A model generated the notes under the pieces. That model was not told where the DNA came from and did no database searches. It saw only the letters and a program-made list of their open reading frames with translations. Below are positions 11,106 to 20,785 of a stretch of DNA of 64,000 bases, piece after piece. A program made the translations under genes and the position numbers. The DNA is from Branchinecta lynchi (taxonomy: Eukaryota > Arthropoda > Branchiopoda > Anostraca > Branchinectidae): the NCBI GenBank assembly GCA_023053575.1, contig JAKZAP010000016.1, positions 16,944,030 to 17,008,029 of the forward strand, written 5' to 3'. Position 1 is the stretch's first letter. Each line of letters starts with the position of its first letter.

Positions 11106-11266
11106 ACCTGTTTCATACTTTATGATTGCTCTATTCCTTCCATCTACCGACATATGGTACGAAAACTGAAAAGCTTGCAACTTCCGCTAGGAAGTGCGGC
11201 GTAAATTCAAAATAGTGCCAAACCACCATCAACCCCCTAGCGGCTTCCGCTCTTCAGTACATTTCG
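11106..11266 (+). repeat. DIRS left inverted terminal repeat
   Basis: 161 bp running from ACCTGTTTCATACTTTATGA to CTTCAGTACATTTCG. It matches the reverse complement of 16715-16875 with essentially no differences by eye. Confidence 0.9.
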
Positions 11267-11661
11267 TACCACGAGGACATATGGTCGAAATTATTTTCAT
11301 AAAATAATTTTTTGGAGAAAGAAAGATTTTGGTAAGTGTTGAAGCATTTATGCTGTCCACATAACTCTTCTGAGTTGTGGAATTTATGTTGTTAAATTGG
11401 CAGTGAGTCACCCAATCATTATGGGTTTCTCAGGTTGTCAAAGTTTAGCCTAGCCTAATGATTATTTTGGCAGTACGTTTTTGATAAATTTACGAGGATA
11501 ATATAGGCTATTGATTATTTGGCATTTTGGAGATAATTTTTCGGAAAATATTTGAGAGAGAATTGTGTTATAAGTTGTCATAAGAACAAAGATTCTTGTT
11601 TTTTTGTTGAGATATTATTGTTTGTTTAGCCCAGTTTTTTGGGTTTATTTAAAGATTAATT

Positions 11662-12264
11662 GTGGTACTTACGATACCACTCTTGTCAGTTTGATTTTCT
11701 TTTATTGTTGATTTATTGTTGGTATTTATGATGCCAGGAGATTAGTGGTGGTTGATTTTGAGTTGTGAATATATTACCGGATCTTATTAGTCTCCCTTTT
11801 TATTTAAAGGATGAGTTATAGTTGAGTTTTAAACGTAGACTATTGATTGCCTTTGAGAAAGTATTGTTTATTTGTATAGTTTTCAGGGCTTCAAACTATT
11901 CTGGTTTGTTCTTCGGAAGATAAGCTTGAGCCGGTGGTAAAAGCTCAAGGCGGTACTTACGATACCACTCTTGATCTTATATATTGTTGAGACATTTTTG
12001 GTACTAACACTACCAAAATGTTCATCTCTTCTGTTGCTGCAATATTTTTGGTACTTACGATACCAGAATGTTCAGCCTGCTGCCGAACTTGGTCTGCGCG
12101 GTACCTACGATACCACTCTTGATTCTATATGTTGCTGAAATATTTTTGGTACTTACGATACCAAAATGTTCAGCTCTTCTGTTGCTGAAATATTTTTGGT
12201 ACTTACGATACCAAAACGATCAGCTCTTCTGTCGCTGAAATATTTTTGGTACTTACGATACCAC
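11662..12264 (+). repeat. Array of short hairpins (TGGTA-CTTACGA-TACCA) in the DIRS leader
   Basis: Nine stem-loops with a 5-6 bp stem and a 7-nt loop: about 11662-11680, 11719-11737 (degenerate), 11950-11968, 11998-12016, 12048-12065, 12099-12116, 12146-12164, 12196-12214 and 12246-12264. The last five sit 47-51 bp apart in a tandem unit also containing AATGTTCAGCTCTTCTGTTG and CTGAAATATTTT. Stem changes partly compensate (the copy at 12099 has GGTACC with its partner kept). They lie between the left ITR and Gag, so in DNA they could be protein-binding sites and in the genomic RNA structured leader elements. Function is unknown. Confidence 0.8.
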
Positions 12265-12419
12265 AATGTTCAGCCTGCTGCTGAATTTGGTCTGCTTTAT
12301 ATGTTACCAGATTCAGCCAGTGTCTACTAACAGTAAAGGAAGAGTTTATCCTAACTTTAGAAGTTTTAATTCTTCTGTTGTTAGGTATTAATTCTGATAT
12401 TGATGTATAGAGTTGAGTC

Positions 12420-13520
12420 ATGGACCAATTGATGGAGAATCTCCGCCAAGCCATTGCTGCGGTTGATGCTTCCACGGCTGATAGTTCCACCCGAGATCTC
12501 CTATCGGCGGCCCTGGAAAGGCTTGATCAACCTTCTGAGGTCACACCCAGTATTCGAGAGGCTATAAAAGTCTCGTTTGAAATTTTCCCGGAGCTTAAGA
12601 GAGCAGAGCAGGCCACCAAACTCCAGTCTACATCAGAGTCACTGGGTCTGGTATAGTCTTCCCAGTCTCAGAGAGTCAGACTACCTATGAACAGACTGTT
12701 GAGCTCGTCACTTCAGTCTATCAATGAGAATGTTGCTAAATTGGATTCCAAATCGACCCTACCTATGTCAGCAGACAAGAACCTCATTGACCTGTATGGC
12801 TGCCATGATGGGTTTCAGATCCGTCCTCCAGTTGAAGATGTGGACTTTGGAGTATTAAAGCCAAAGGCGGAAACTGAACCCTTTACCTTACCAAGGCAAA
12901 AGTGGCTCGAGCTAGAAAAGACGCTACGCTTGGTTGCAAGCATGTGTAACGCTTCGGACACATTCACAGCAGGCATGAATCACTGTTTTTCAGAGCTTGC
13001 CCAGTTGCCTGAATTCGACGACACAGAGGAAGCACGCGAGGAAGCGGCTTCATACGTTGAATCACGTCAAGAAAAGATGAAATCCCTACTAGCTGCAAAT
13101 TCTGTTGTGTTAAGGCATGTGCTATCTAGCATGATGCCCGTAATAGCGAATTTGGTGTTATGGAGGCGGGATAGTGCCACAGCTAGATTACCTCTTGCTC
13201 CCCCTCCACATATATTTGTCCCTCTTAGAGGACAGTCAGTGGATGCGGCCGCTCTCTTCGGTGGGAAATGTCTTGAGGCGGCCAAGCAGTGGGCAGAGTG
13301 TGATCCGAGGTTTACGGCTTATGGAAGTCAGAAGCGAACACAGAACAGTTTTAGTGGGCCACAGAACAATCACAGTGGACCCCCAGCTAAGAAGTACCGG
13401 CCGGACCCAGTCCAGTCTTCATCCAGTCAGGGGAATTTCCGCCCCCGCAGCGATGGGCCTCTGAGTTTTAGGGGCCGAGGTCGTGGAAGGTCGGCCTTCA
13501 CGCCTCGTTTTCGTCGCTAG
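12420..13520 (+). pseudogene. DIRS ORF1 (Gag-like), interrupted by an in-frame TAG
   Basis: One reading frame of 366 codons: 12420-12653 begins with an ATG (MDQLMENLRQ), TAG at 12654-12656 breaks it, and the same frame resumes and stays open to 13520. The N-terminal part is helical and acidic; the middle (KWLELEKTLRLVASMC, ~160-175) is helical; the end is rich in Ser, Pro and Arg-Gly (FRGRGRGRSAFTPRFRR), suiting a nucleic-acid-binding Gag tail. It has no CCHC knuckle, as is usual for DIRS. The stop could be a simple mutation (for example from CAG) or a programmed readthrough; mutation is likelier since the copy has other lesions. The end overlaps the pol frame by ~50 nt in the +1 frame. Confidence 0.75.
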
Positions 13521-15267
13521 GGAAGTGCACCCCCCCACGCCTATGTTGCAAGATGCCCCTCAGAAGGAGCCAATTGGGGGACGGTTGCCTCGTTATCTAG
13601 CAGCGTGGGAGGGAGTGACAACGAACCCGTTTTGTTTAAGGGTGATCAAGCATGGGTACAAGATACGATTTTCTTTGAACCCGCCCAAGTTACGTCGGAG
13701 AAGGTTATTCGCGCGTCAGTGCCCGGCAATAGCCGAAGAAATGTCAGTGTTATTAGCAAAGAAGGCTGTCAGAGTAGTGTCGGACGACAGTCCGGGTTTC
13801 TTCAGCCCAGTCTTCAGAATCCCAAAAAAGTCCGGATCGTATCGGCTGATAACAGATCTAAAGGTGTTGAACAGTTTGGTCGAGAAGCGCAAGTTCAAAT
13901 TTACAACAACGCGGCAGATTACTCAGGTAATGAAAAGAGGTGCTTGGGGTGTAGTCTTGGACTTGGAAGATGCATATCTTCACCTCCCCATGCATCGCCG
14001 TTCTCAGAAATATTTGCGAGTTCAGGTTGGGAACGTGGTGTACGAGCACGTTACTCTACCCTTCGGTCTCACGACAGCCCCGTGGATTTTCTCGGTTTTA
14101 ATGCGAAAGGTAGCAAAATATCTCCATCACAGGAAAATTTTGATTTTCCAATATTTGGACGATTGGCTCCTAATAGCGGATTCCAGAGACCAGTGCGCGA
14201 ATCATTTAGCGTTTGTCAAGCAGACACTCAGTGCTCTTGGTCTACGGGTATCTACGAAGACAATACTTGTCCCGTCCCAATCTTTTGTTTATCTAGGAGT
14301 CGCGTTCGACTTGAACGATTATACCCAGAAACCATCCGCGATTCCCGAAATTATTGGTCTGGTAAGAGGTGTCACGAAGTTGAAGTGGGTTTCTCTGAAG
14401 ATGTATTTGAGCCTTTTAGGAAGATTGAATTCGGTTGCAGACCAGGTTTATTTGGGCAGATTGTACATACGCCCCTTGCAGGTTTATTTGACAGCGTGGA
14501 TTCCCGCCAGGTATCATAATTTACCTTCCAAGATAAAGATTCCCGTTCTCCCCCCATTACGATCGGCATTAAAAAGATGGACCGACCAGAGTTGGTTGTC
14601 GCGTGGGGTTCCACTGGGGCTTTTTCATCCGGACCTGCAGGTTTTCTCGGATGCATCAAGTCGGATTGGCTGGGGAGGACACGGGAACGGTCAAGATATC
14701 TCGGGTCTTTGGACAGAATGGGAAAATACAATGCATATAAATTGCCTGGAATTAATTGCGGCTTGTCGGGTTTTGGAACGCTTAGATCTACCATCTGGCT
14801 CCAAGGTGCTTCTCATGATCGACAATACGACAGCAGTGAGTTATGTGAACCGACAGGGAGGAACCAAATCTCTAGGAATGTTGCGGGTTACGCAGGAGTT
14901 ATACAGAATTGCCGAACAAAAGGGGATTCAGATTCGGGCAGGATACGTGAAGGGCAAGTTGAACACCAGGGCGGACGACTTATCCCGGGGCAAGATTCCC
15001 CTGTTAAGGAGAATCCGATTTGCACGACTCGATTGGAGCCTGAATCCGTCGATTCTGAGCAGTTTGTTCGCTATGTGGGGAACCCCAATGGTGGACCTGT
15101 TCGCGGATCGCAGAAATGCAGTTCTGCCTATGTTTTGTTCGTTGGAACAGGGTCAGGGGGAAGTAGCAACGGACGCGTTCTCGATTCCATGGAGCGGGAT
15201 GATGGTATACGCGTTCCCGCCTTTTTCAATCTTGCCCAGGGTAGTCCTGAAAATGAGGGACGAATGA
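13483..15267 (+). CDS. DIRS reverse transcriptase / RNase H
   Basis: 594 residues counted from a GTG; the frame is open from 13465 and has no obvious ATG, so it is probably reached from Gag by +1 frameshifting or reinitiation. RT: GVVLDLEDAYLHLPM with Asp160 (motif A), TLPFGLTTAPWIF (motif B, ~191-203) and YLDD at 225-228 (motif C). RNase H: QVFSDASSRIGWGG (Asp390), LELIAA (Glu423), LMIDNTTAV (Asp447) and TRADDLSR (~498). Residues ~525-590 (DLFADRRN to YAFPPFSILP) match the conserved extension that follows RNase H in DIRS polyproteins. The protein stops at TGA 15265-15267 in the middle of that extension; after the stop the same frame continues with LIAPRWP, which normally belongs to it, so the TGA is best read as a CGA-to-TGA mutation. 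Confidence 0.9.
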   Translation: MEGRPSRLVFVAREVHPPTPMLQDAPQKEPIGGRLPRYLAAWEGVTTNPFCLRVIKHGYKIRFSLNPPKLRRRRLFARQCPAIAEEMSVLLAKKAVRVVSDDSPGFFSPVFRIPKKSGSYRLITDLKVLNSLVEKRKFKFTTTRQITQVMKRGAWGVVLDLEDAYLHLPMHRRSQKYLRVQVGNVVYEHVTLPFGLTTAPWIFSVLMRKVAKYLHHRKILIFQYLDDWLLIADSRDQCANHLAFVKQTLSALGLRVSTKTILVPSQSFVYLGVAFDLNDYTQKPSAIPEIIGLVRGVTKLKWVSLKMYLSLLGRLNSVADQVYLGRLYIRPLQVYLTAWIPARYHNLPSKIKIPVLPPLRSALKRWTDQSWLSRGVPLGLFHPDLQVFSDASSRIGWGGHGNGQDISGLWTEWENTMHINCLELIAACRVLERLDLPSGSKVLLMIDNTTAVSYVNRQGGTKSLGMLRVTQELYRIAEQKGIQIRAGYVKGKLNTRADDLSRGKIPLLRRIRFARLDWSLNPSILSSLFAMWGTPMVDLFADRRNAVLPMFCSLEQGQGEVATDAFSIPWSGMMVYAFPPFSILPRVVLKMRDE

Positions 15268-15585
15268 GTGAGTGCAATATTGATTGCCCCGCGGTGGCCG
15301 TCAATGATATGGTTTCCGATCCTGTTGAGTTTAGTGAAGGTTCGAACCCTTGCGGTTCGAACAGTTACCGGATCTAATAAAGAAAGGGCGGTATCTCCAC
15401 CCCAACCTAGCGAACCTGGATCTACACGCCTTTCTACTTTGAGAGTTTTACTGGAGTCACAAGGTTTTTCTCCTGGTGTGATCAGTGCCATTGTTAATAA
15501 ACAGAGGCCTAGTACGTTATCGGTTTATGCCAGTAGATGGCGGATTTTCACGGTGGGTGTGGGGAGAATGGATGCGATCCACTAA
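15268..15585 (+). pseudogene. End of the RT/RNase H extension plus N-terminal domain of the recombinase
   Basis: Same frame as pol after the TGA. The first ~25 residues (AILIAPRWPSMIWFPILLSL) finish the pol extension. After a linker, STLRVLLESQG to STLSVYASRWRIF is the SAM-like core-binding N-terminus of the DIRS recombinase. The frame then closes at a TAA, while the rest of the enzyme continues in another frame from about 15550, implying loss of one base in the G-rich stretch near 15550-15565. Confidence 0.75.
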
Positions 15586-16409
15586 CTATTTCGGTGCAGA
15601 ACCTCACGAGTTTTTTCTTTTATCTGTCAGCGGATCGTGCCTTTTGTCCGTCGACTGTCGAGGGGTATAAAGCGGCTCTGACAACAATTTTGGCATATGC
15701 TAATAATACCTCTATGGAGTCCCGAGCAGTGACAGATCTGTTAGAGAGTCTGAAGGCGAATCAGCCCGTCCGACCGCAACGCTCCTTTGCTTGGGACTTG
15801 GGACAAGTACTCAAGATGTTTAAAGGTGACCAATTTAATGAGAATGCCAGTGTTCTGAATTTGTCTAAGAAATTAGCTTTTCTTTTGGCGTTGGCTTCTG
15901 GGCGCAGAAGAAGCGAGTTACATGCTTTGGTAGTAGCCGGAGTCCAGTTCTCAGATTTTGGAGTTAGTTTGCGTGTCGCCCCGAATTTTAAAGCTAAGAA
16001 CCAGAAACCAGGATCTCTTCACCCAGTTATTCATATCCCGAAGTTAGATAATGATTTGAAATTATGCCCGGTTGAAAATTTGAGGATGTATTTACACAAG
16101 GTTGAGGACATTAGAAAAGGGAGGGGGCGTTTGTTTGTCCCAACCAAAGATAATGGAAATAGAGAAATCGCCCCTAGTACGATTTCCTCGTGGATTCGTT
16201 CGGTGATAATGATCGCTTGCCCGGAAGCGGTTGGAGTCCGGGCTCACGATGTTCGGGGTATGGCTGCTTCAACCGCATTTTCGAAGGGAGTATCGCTTGA
16301 GAGTATCATGGAAGCTGGTTTTTGGTTTTCGTCCGGTTCACTACGTCATTATATTGGTACTTTACCTGTGTTAGATTTATCTGCAGTGGTGGCCCAGTTG
16401 AAAATATGA
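15537..16409 (+). CDS. DIRS tyrosine recombinase, catalytic part
   Basis: The 290-residue frame holds the end of the core-binding domain (CPSTVEGYKAAL, ~37-48) and the whole catalytic domain. Visible active-site residues: Arg in ASGRRRSEL (~124), a candidate Lys in NFKAKNQ (~152-154), His and Arg of AHDVR (237, 240), and the nucleophile Tyr in RHYIG (272). This enzyme would integrate the circular DNA form. Its N-terminus is in another frame (15268-15585), so the first residues here before ~CGENGCDPL are not native. The active-site set looks intact, so only the frameshift and upstream TGA disable it. Confidence 0.88.
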   Translation: MADFHGGCGENGCDPLTISVQNLTSFFFYLSADRAFCPSTVEGYKAALTTILAYANNTSMESRAVTDLLESLKANQPVRPQRSFAWDLGQVLKMFKGDQFNENASVLNLSKKLAFLLALASGRRRSELHALVVAGVQFSDFGVSLRVAPNFKAKNQKPGSLHPVIHIPKLDNDLKLCPVENLRMYLHKVEDIRKGRGRLFVPTKDNGNREIAPSTISSWIRSVIMIACPEAVGVRAHDVRGMAASTAFSKGVSLESIMEAGFWFSSGSLRHYIGTLPVLDLSAVVAQLKI

Positions 16410-16561
16410 GGACGAATGGCTCCTTGTTTTAGAGTGTCAGCGAACACCACGTGATGTTTCGTTCTTGAAGTTGATGCAATAGAGTCTGATCTGTTGTAGT
16501 TTTGTAGTAATAAAAGTGCAATTATTTGTCTGGTATGCCCACCTCCTGTTGTGGTAATTCA

Positions 16562-16675
16562 GAGCAATCATAAAGTATGAAACAGGTATAGCGATATAGA
16601 ATTGTAACTTTTTAAAGAGGTAAAGTTAAATTCTACTAGATATAGTTACCTGTTTCATACTTTAAGTTTTTATTT
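16562..16675 (+). repeat. DIRS internal complementary region
   Basis: Bases 16562-16599 (GAGCAATCATAAAGTATGAA and on) are the reverse complement of the left outer end; 16600-16675 are the reverse complement of the right outer end (16858-16921). The two halves meet as they would at a circle junction. It lies between the recombinase and the right ITR, its standard place in DIRS elements, where it templates circular DNA. Confidence 0.88.
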
Positions 16676-16714
16676 CCCGCCCATCCTCCCCGCTTGTGTC
16701 AGATGTTTTCTGAT

Positions 16715-16875
16715 CGAAATGTACTGAAGAGCGGAAGCCGCTAGGGGGTTGATGGTGGTTTGGCACTATTTTGAATTTACGCCGCACTTCCTAGCGGAAG
16801 TTGCAAGCTTTTCAGTTTTCGTACCATATGTCGGTAGATGGAAGGAATAGAGCAATCATAAAGTATGAAACAGGT
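16715..16875 (-). repeat. DIRS right inverted terminal repeat
   Basis: Reverse complement of 11106-11266. It is followed by ~46 bp of right-end-specific sequence (to 16921) found, inverted, in the internal complementary region. Confidence 0.9.
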
Positions 16876-16921
16876 AAGTATATCTCATAGAATTTAACTT
16901 TACCTCTTTAAAAAGTTACAA

Positions 16922-18500
16922 ATTTATATGCTGTGCAGTTGAACTAGAAGGTGGGGATGCTGTATGAAATACACTTGTCATTATGTCAAAATTTAACTAT
17001 CATTTTGATTGAAATATTTACTTGCAGGATTATGTGGCCCTGTTAAGACTTGGAGTCTCATCTCAAATTACTTTGAAAGCCAGTGACATGGAACAGTTGT
17101 GATGGTCATAATACAGCTGTAAAAAAACGATCATTTACGATCGTTTACGACTTGAATTATTTCCAAACGGGTATTAGCTTTCGTTCTCTCATTTTTGTTT
17201 ATCTCTGCTAAAGTTCTTATTTCCTCAGGCAGTAGGTATTAAATCAGTCATTCATTAATTCAGAGGGACTTCTAGCCTTATTACCCGAAAATGGAACTTT
17301 TTTCTCAAGTTTTCTGCGTTCATATCTTAGACACTTTTGCTTGTCAAGCGAGTAATTAGTGGGCTTGTTTCTTCAAGTACTTGCATGACTGCAAAAAGCA
17401 GCATCTCAAACGAAATGCAAATCTAATTCACGGTCACTGTCACAGCATAGTTCCCTCTGATGACTTCTGAGCGTAGATAAAGATCGCACAAAGGGAGTCT
17501 TTAGACTGGGCCAATTAGACCATCAAGACCCTTTCTGAGTCTGCCATAATGAGTTTACAGTCACCTTCTACTCTGTGACAGAGAATCTACTCTCTGTACA
17601 GTTAATATCCCATCATTTGTTTATAGCGTCAATAATGATGGACAAACTAAATATCGCTTCCACGGTCATGATTTTTAAAGAATAAGCAAACTTACTTATT
17701 TTTAACTAGCAAACATACTACTAAAACCAAAACCCATAAATGGGTCGAAAGACATATCTTTGTCACAAAGCTCTATCAGGCAAATTTAAAAATCTGAATG
17801 CCCTTGTATCCCAAAATACTCCTAGGATGGCACAGTTCGTCTTCGTCCTCAGATCACAGTTTTAGGAATGACGGTCCTTTGGTTTCGCCCCTGTTAGTCG
17901 AAGACACCGGTGGACGGATTAAAGGGTCCGTGCCCACCCCTCAGTTGTACCAAAAATTCGCCACTTCACCCACTTTTTCCGATAGTTTGACCACCCGACT
18001 GTTGAATATAATTAAAGGTTTGTAGAAACGAGGGATAATGGGGTTGAATTTATACCCGACTGACGAGTGATCAAACTACTGGAAAAAGTGGATGAAGTGA
18101 CGAATTCGTGGTGAGTTATCACGGTTGTGAATTTAGTTGGGCTCCCCTGCCATTAAGAGGTAGGAAACCCGACAAGACCGGTTGAATTGCGGCTGACTAT
18201 GCGAATAGTATTGATGTAGAATACAACACAAGGTTAAGCATGTGTTGCACCTAGACCGCCCAGAAACTTAAATAACTCGTGGCAGTAACTATAGTCAATT
18301 GTTACTTTTCTCGGCTATCTTTTTTATCTTCAGTATAACTTCTAATCGTCACAGAATTTAATAAGTCCCGAAAACCTCTGCACGATCTTTATATTTTCAA
18401 TATCTAAGGAGAATGTCCTCTTCTTAGTCCGGTGCTGTGTAAATTAGACGCTTACAAGTGATGACACCGTCTACTATGAAACAGAAAAAACAATGGCATC
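16922..18500. other. No gene recognised
   Basis: A scrap of the palindromic satellite is at 17090-17150 (ACGATCATTTACGATCG). 17940-18110 contains an imperfect inverted pair (TTCGCCACTTCACCCACTTT and AAAGTGGATGAAGTGACGAA). No convincing exon, although the downstream exons of the minus-strand receptor should lie here or further left. Confidence 0.4.
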
Positions 18501-18506
18501 ACTTAC

Positions 18507-20153
18507 TTCTGGTTCGTTCCATTTTGCGCCGTCTGTCTCGACGCCACCACAAATACGCTTGAAAAGGATGCTGTTCTTAAACACCGCTGAAGATCCACGA
18601 ATTTTGGTTTCAGGAAACGTCACGTTTAAAGATCGACTTGGGTCCCTCCATGTGTCTTCAGCACAGGCAAATGATGGTGTTATTTCAAAGTAAATGTCGC
18701 CGGAGCCGTTAAATTCTTCTACAATCTTTCTCACTTTACTGTGCAAGAAGGAATATTGATTCGTCCCATCAGTAGGTGAAGGAGGTTTGATAAATACCTT
18801 TGAAAATAGAGTACTATTCTCAGTCCACGAGTTGTGAAGTGAGACGGCACAGTTTTCAACTCTTTCTGTACGAAATTCGACTGTTCGTTCGAAAGTGGAA
18901 CAAATATCTAATATTCTCTCTACTACATCGGAAACGATGTACGATTCCATTTGAGAGTCAGTGAGCTCAATCAAACCAGTACTGTTACCAAAATAATATT
19001 CATCTGCACCACCATTGTTACTGAGAGTATTATTATAGTACTCTCTCAGGATAAGGACATAGGTTCCCTGAAAACTGTGAAGAAGGACATCTGACCTGAC
19101 GATGCGATGTTCTGCATCAGACCAGTATTCGCACACAAATTCGGATGCGTTTGCTAGTTGCGCAATTCTGAATTGCAGGGTTTCGTCTTTAACCAATCCT
19201 TCGAACTCCATGATGACGCCGTTTTGGTAGCACCTTACGTGTACTGAGCCTTCGCAAACGTGTAAGTTATCCGCCACGATGATACATTTTGGAAACTGTT
19301 GTTTCGAGTCTCTATTCAGGAGCCTCACGCTTAGGAAGTGTGTGTTGAAATACTGATCATTTGAAGTTGTGTAAAATGGACCCTCGGATAATCCTGAACC
19401 GGTGTCACTGGCGGTGTATGTGTTGAAGTACTGTTCATCTGGGGTATTGTAAAATAAGTTCTCGGTTGTCCCTGAAACCATTTCACTTTGGGTGACATGT
19501 CTCGTCGTTTTGAAGTATTCAGTCTGTTTTGTTTCAGTGCTTCTGAAATCAGGGGTCGTCGTGAGACTCCGTGCTTTTCTTTTACCGTTAACCAGGACTG
19601 AGGAAATAAAACCTGAACCTGAGTCAGTTTCTGTGCCATATGCCGTCGCTGTGAACTGCTGAATCCGAGTTGTTTCAATGCCTGTGTCATAAGGGGTAGT
19701 CGTAAAGTTCACTTTCTTTTTGCGGATACTCAGGTCAAAATTGTATGTTGGTTTTCGTGGTGAACTTATTCTACAGATGGTGGTAAGCGATTGGGTGTCA
19801 TTTTCCATTTGTTTTAAAAGATCAGGAACTTGGACCGCCAGGATTCTCTGAGAACCCCCCGATTCAGCAAAACAGAAAGCGGTACTCTGTGAGTTGGCTC
19901 CGGCCTTGACAGGAAATTCCGCAAAACTTCCTTTATTTTTCTCGCATTCTCCTTGAACCAGCAGTGTCTCCTCTCTGTTTGAGGTCAGGTTGAAGCTATA
20001 GCAGAATTTTTTAGTCATCAACAGCAAGTTGGTATACCAATTCGCGGGGCAGGTGTAGCGTTCGACTACATCTTCTTTTCTCATGACACTCGTGACCACA
20101 TCGCATCTGCCAGAGAGAGAAGGGTCGCAGACATCGCATTTAGAAGTAATGTC
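18507..20153 (-). CDS. Large exon of a C-type-lectin/adhesion-GPCR-like receptor
   Basis: 549 codons, both ends in phase 0, bounded by a strong acceptor (TTCCTTTTTAG before 20153) and a consensus donor (GTAAGT at 18506-18501). It starts with a Cys-rich piece (KCDVCDPSLSGRCD), then CPANWY and KFCYSF, resembling the opening of a lectin-like fold. Residues ~125-265 are Ser/Thr-rich with loosely repeated TTTP, GSG and QYFNT motifs, a mucin-like stalk. The second half has many N-glycosylation sequons and paired cysteines, ending with RICGGVETDGAKWNEPE, a C-x(6)-G-x-x-W pattern like the hormone-receptor/pre-GAIN part of adhesion GPCRs. Extracellular location is inferred. The 7TM exons were not found. 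The frame is intact over 1.6 kb, so this is likely a functional gene and the main host coding exon of the window. Confidence 0.75.
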
Positions 20154-20785
20154 CTAAAAAGGAAGACGTGTCAGATAATAGATACGTAAACGTATAATCA
20201 CCAACTGCTACATCACTAAATCAAAAATTGGTTCCAAAAACCGAATCCGGTTGTAGCCAGTTATTGTACGTCACAAGTTCAAGATGAATATTATTTGAGC
20301 CCAAGCTGACTTTGAAACATTTATTCAAACAATGTTTACAACGGATACGTCAGCTACTAAGATATTTATAAATCATAGTATAATTTAATAATAATAATAA
20401 GATATTTTCGGTAGAAGCTTCAGTTATTTATTACACGTTTGTTTCCTTCCCCGAAGTTGAACCAGAGGATTGACAGCCTGACGAGGACCCTTGCCAAGAA
20501 CGGCCGAAATATCGCTGATGAAGAATCATAGCAGACGTAACCGTTGTTAACATTGATTGAATAAAAGTTCAAAATGTACAAAATATTTACAATCTTGACT
20601 TTAGTTCAGCACAACTGTTACACACATCTTGTGCCCTACATTTAAAGGACACATGAACAATGAAACCATACTTGAACACACCATGGAGAATGCATTTACA
20701 GACATGGCCACGGAGAGCATTCTTCTCCTGGGCGTGAAGTTTTTAAACTAGGGATGTTCGATTCTGGAGGTTTGCACATGCAGAC
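20154..20785. other. Intron sequence, no element recognised
   Basis: Upstream intron of the large exon. A TAATAATAATAA run lies near 20387. No coding signal. Confidence 0.4.

Larger units (their letters stand above)
11091..16921 (+). mobile_element. DIRS-type retrotransposon, structurally complete but mutated
   Basis: A ~5.83 kb element with the full DIRS plan: inverted terminal repeats (11106-11266 and 16715-16875), an internal complementary region at 16562-16675 holding reverse complements of both outer ends side by side, and, in order, Gag-like, RT/RNase H and tyrosine-recombinase frames. DIRS elements replicate through a circular intermediate and integrate by recombinase, so no TSD is expected and none is seen. 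The complementary region lets the ends be placed at about 11091/11092 (TTCTATATCGCTAT) and 16920/16921 (AAAAGTTACA). Gag has an in-frame TAG, the RT frame ends early at a TGA, and the recombinase is frameshifted, so this copy is probably inactive by itself. Confidence 0.93.

Noticed and set aside
13605..15377. Alternative frames overlapping the DIRS pol (for example 13605-14519 and 14577-15377)
   Set aside because: Shadows of the RT/RNase H frame; no recognisable motifs.
17798..18025. 75-residue frame
   Set aside because: No domain, no splice sites, and part of it is an imperfect inverted repeat.
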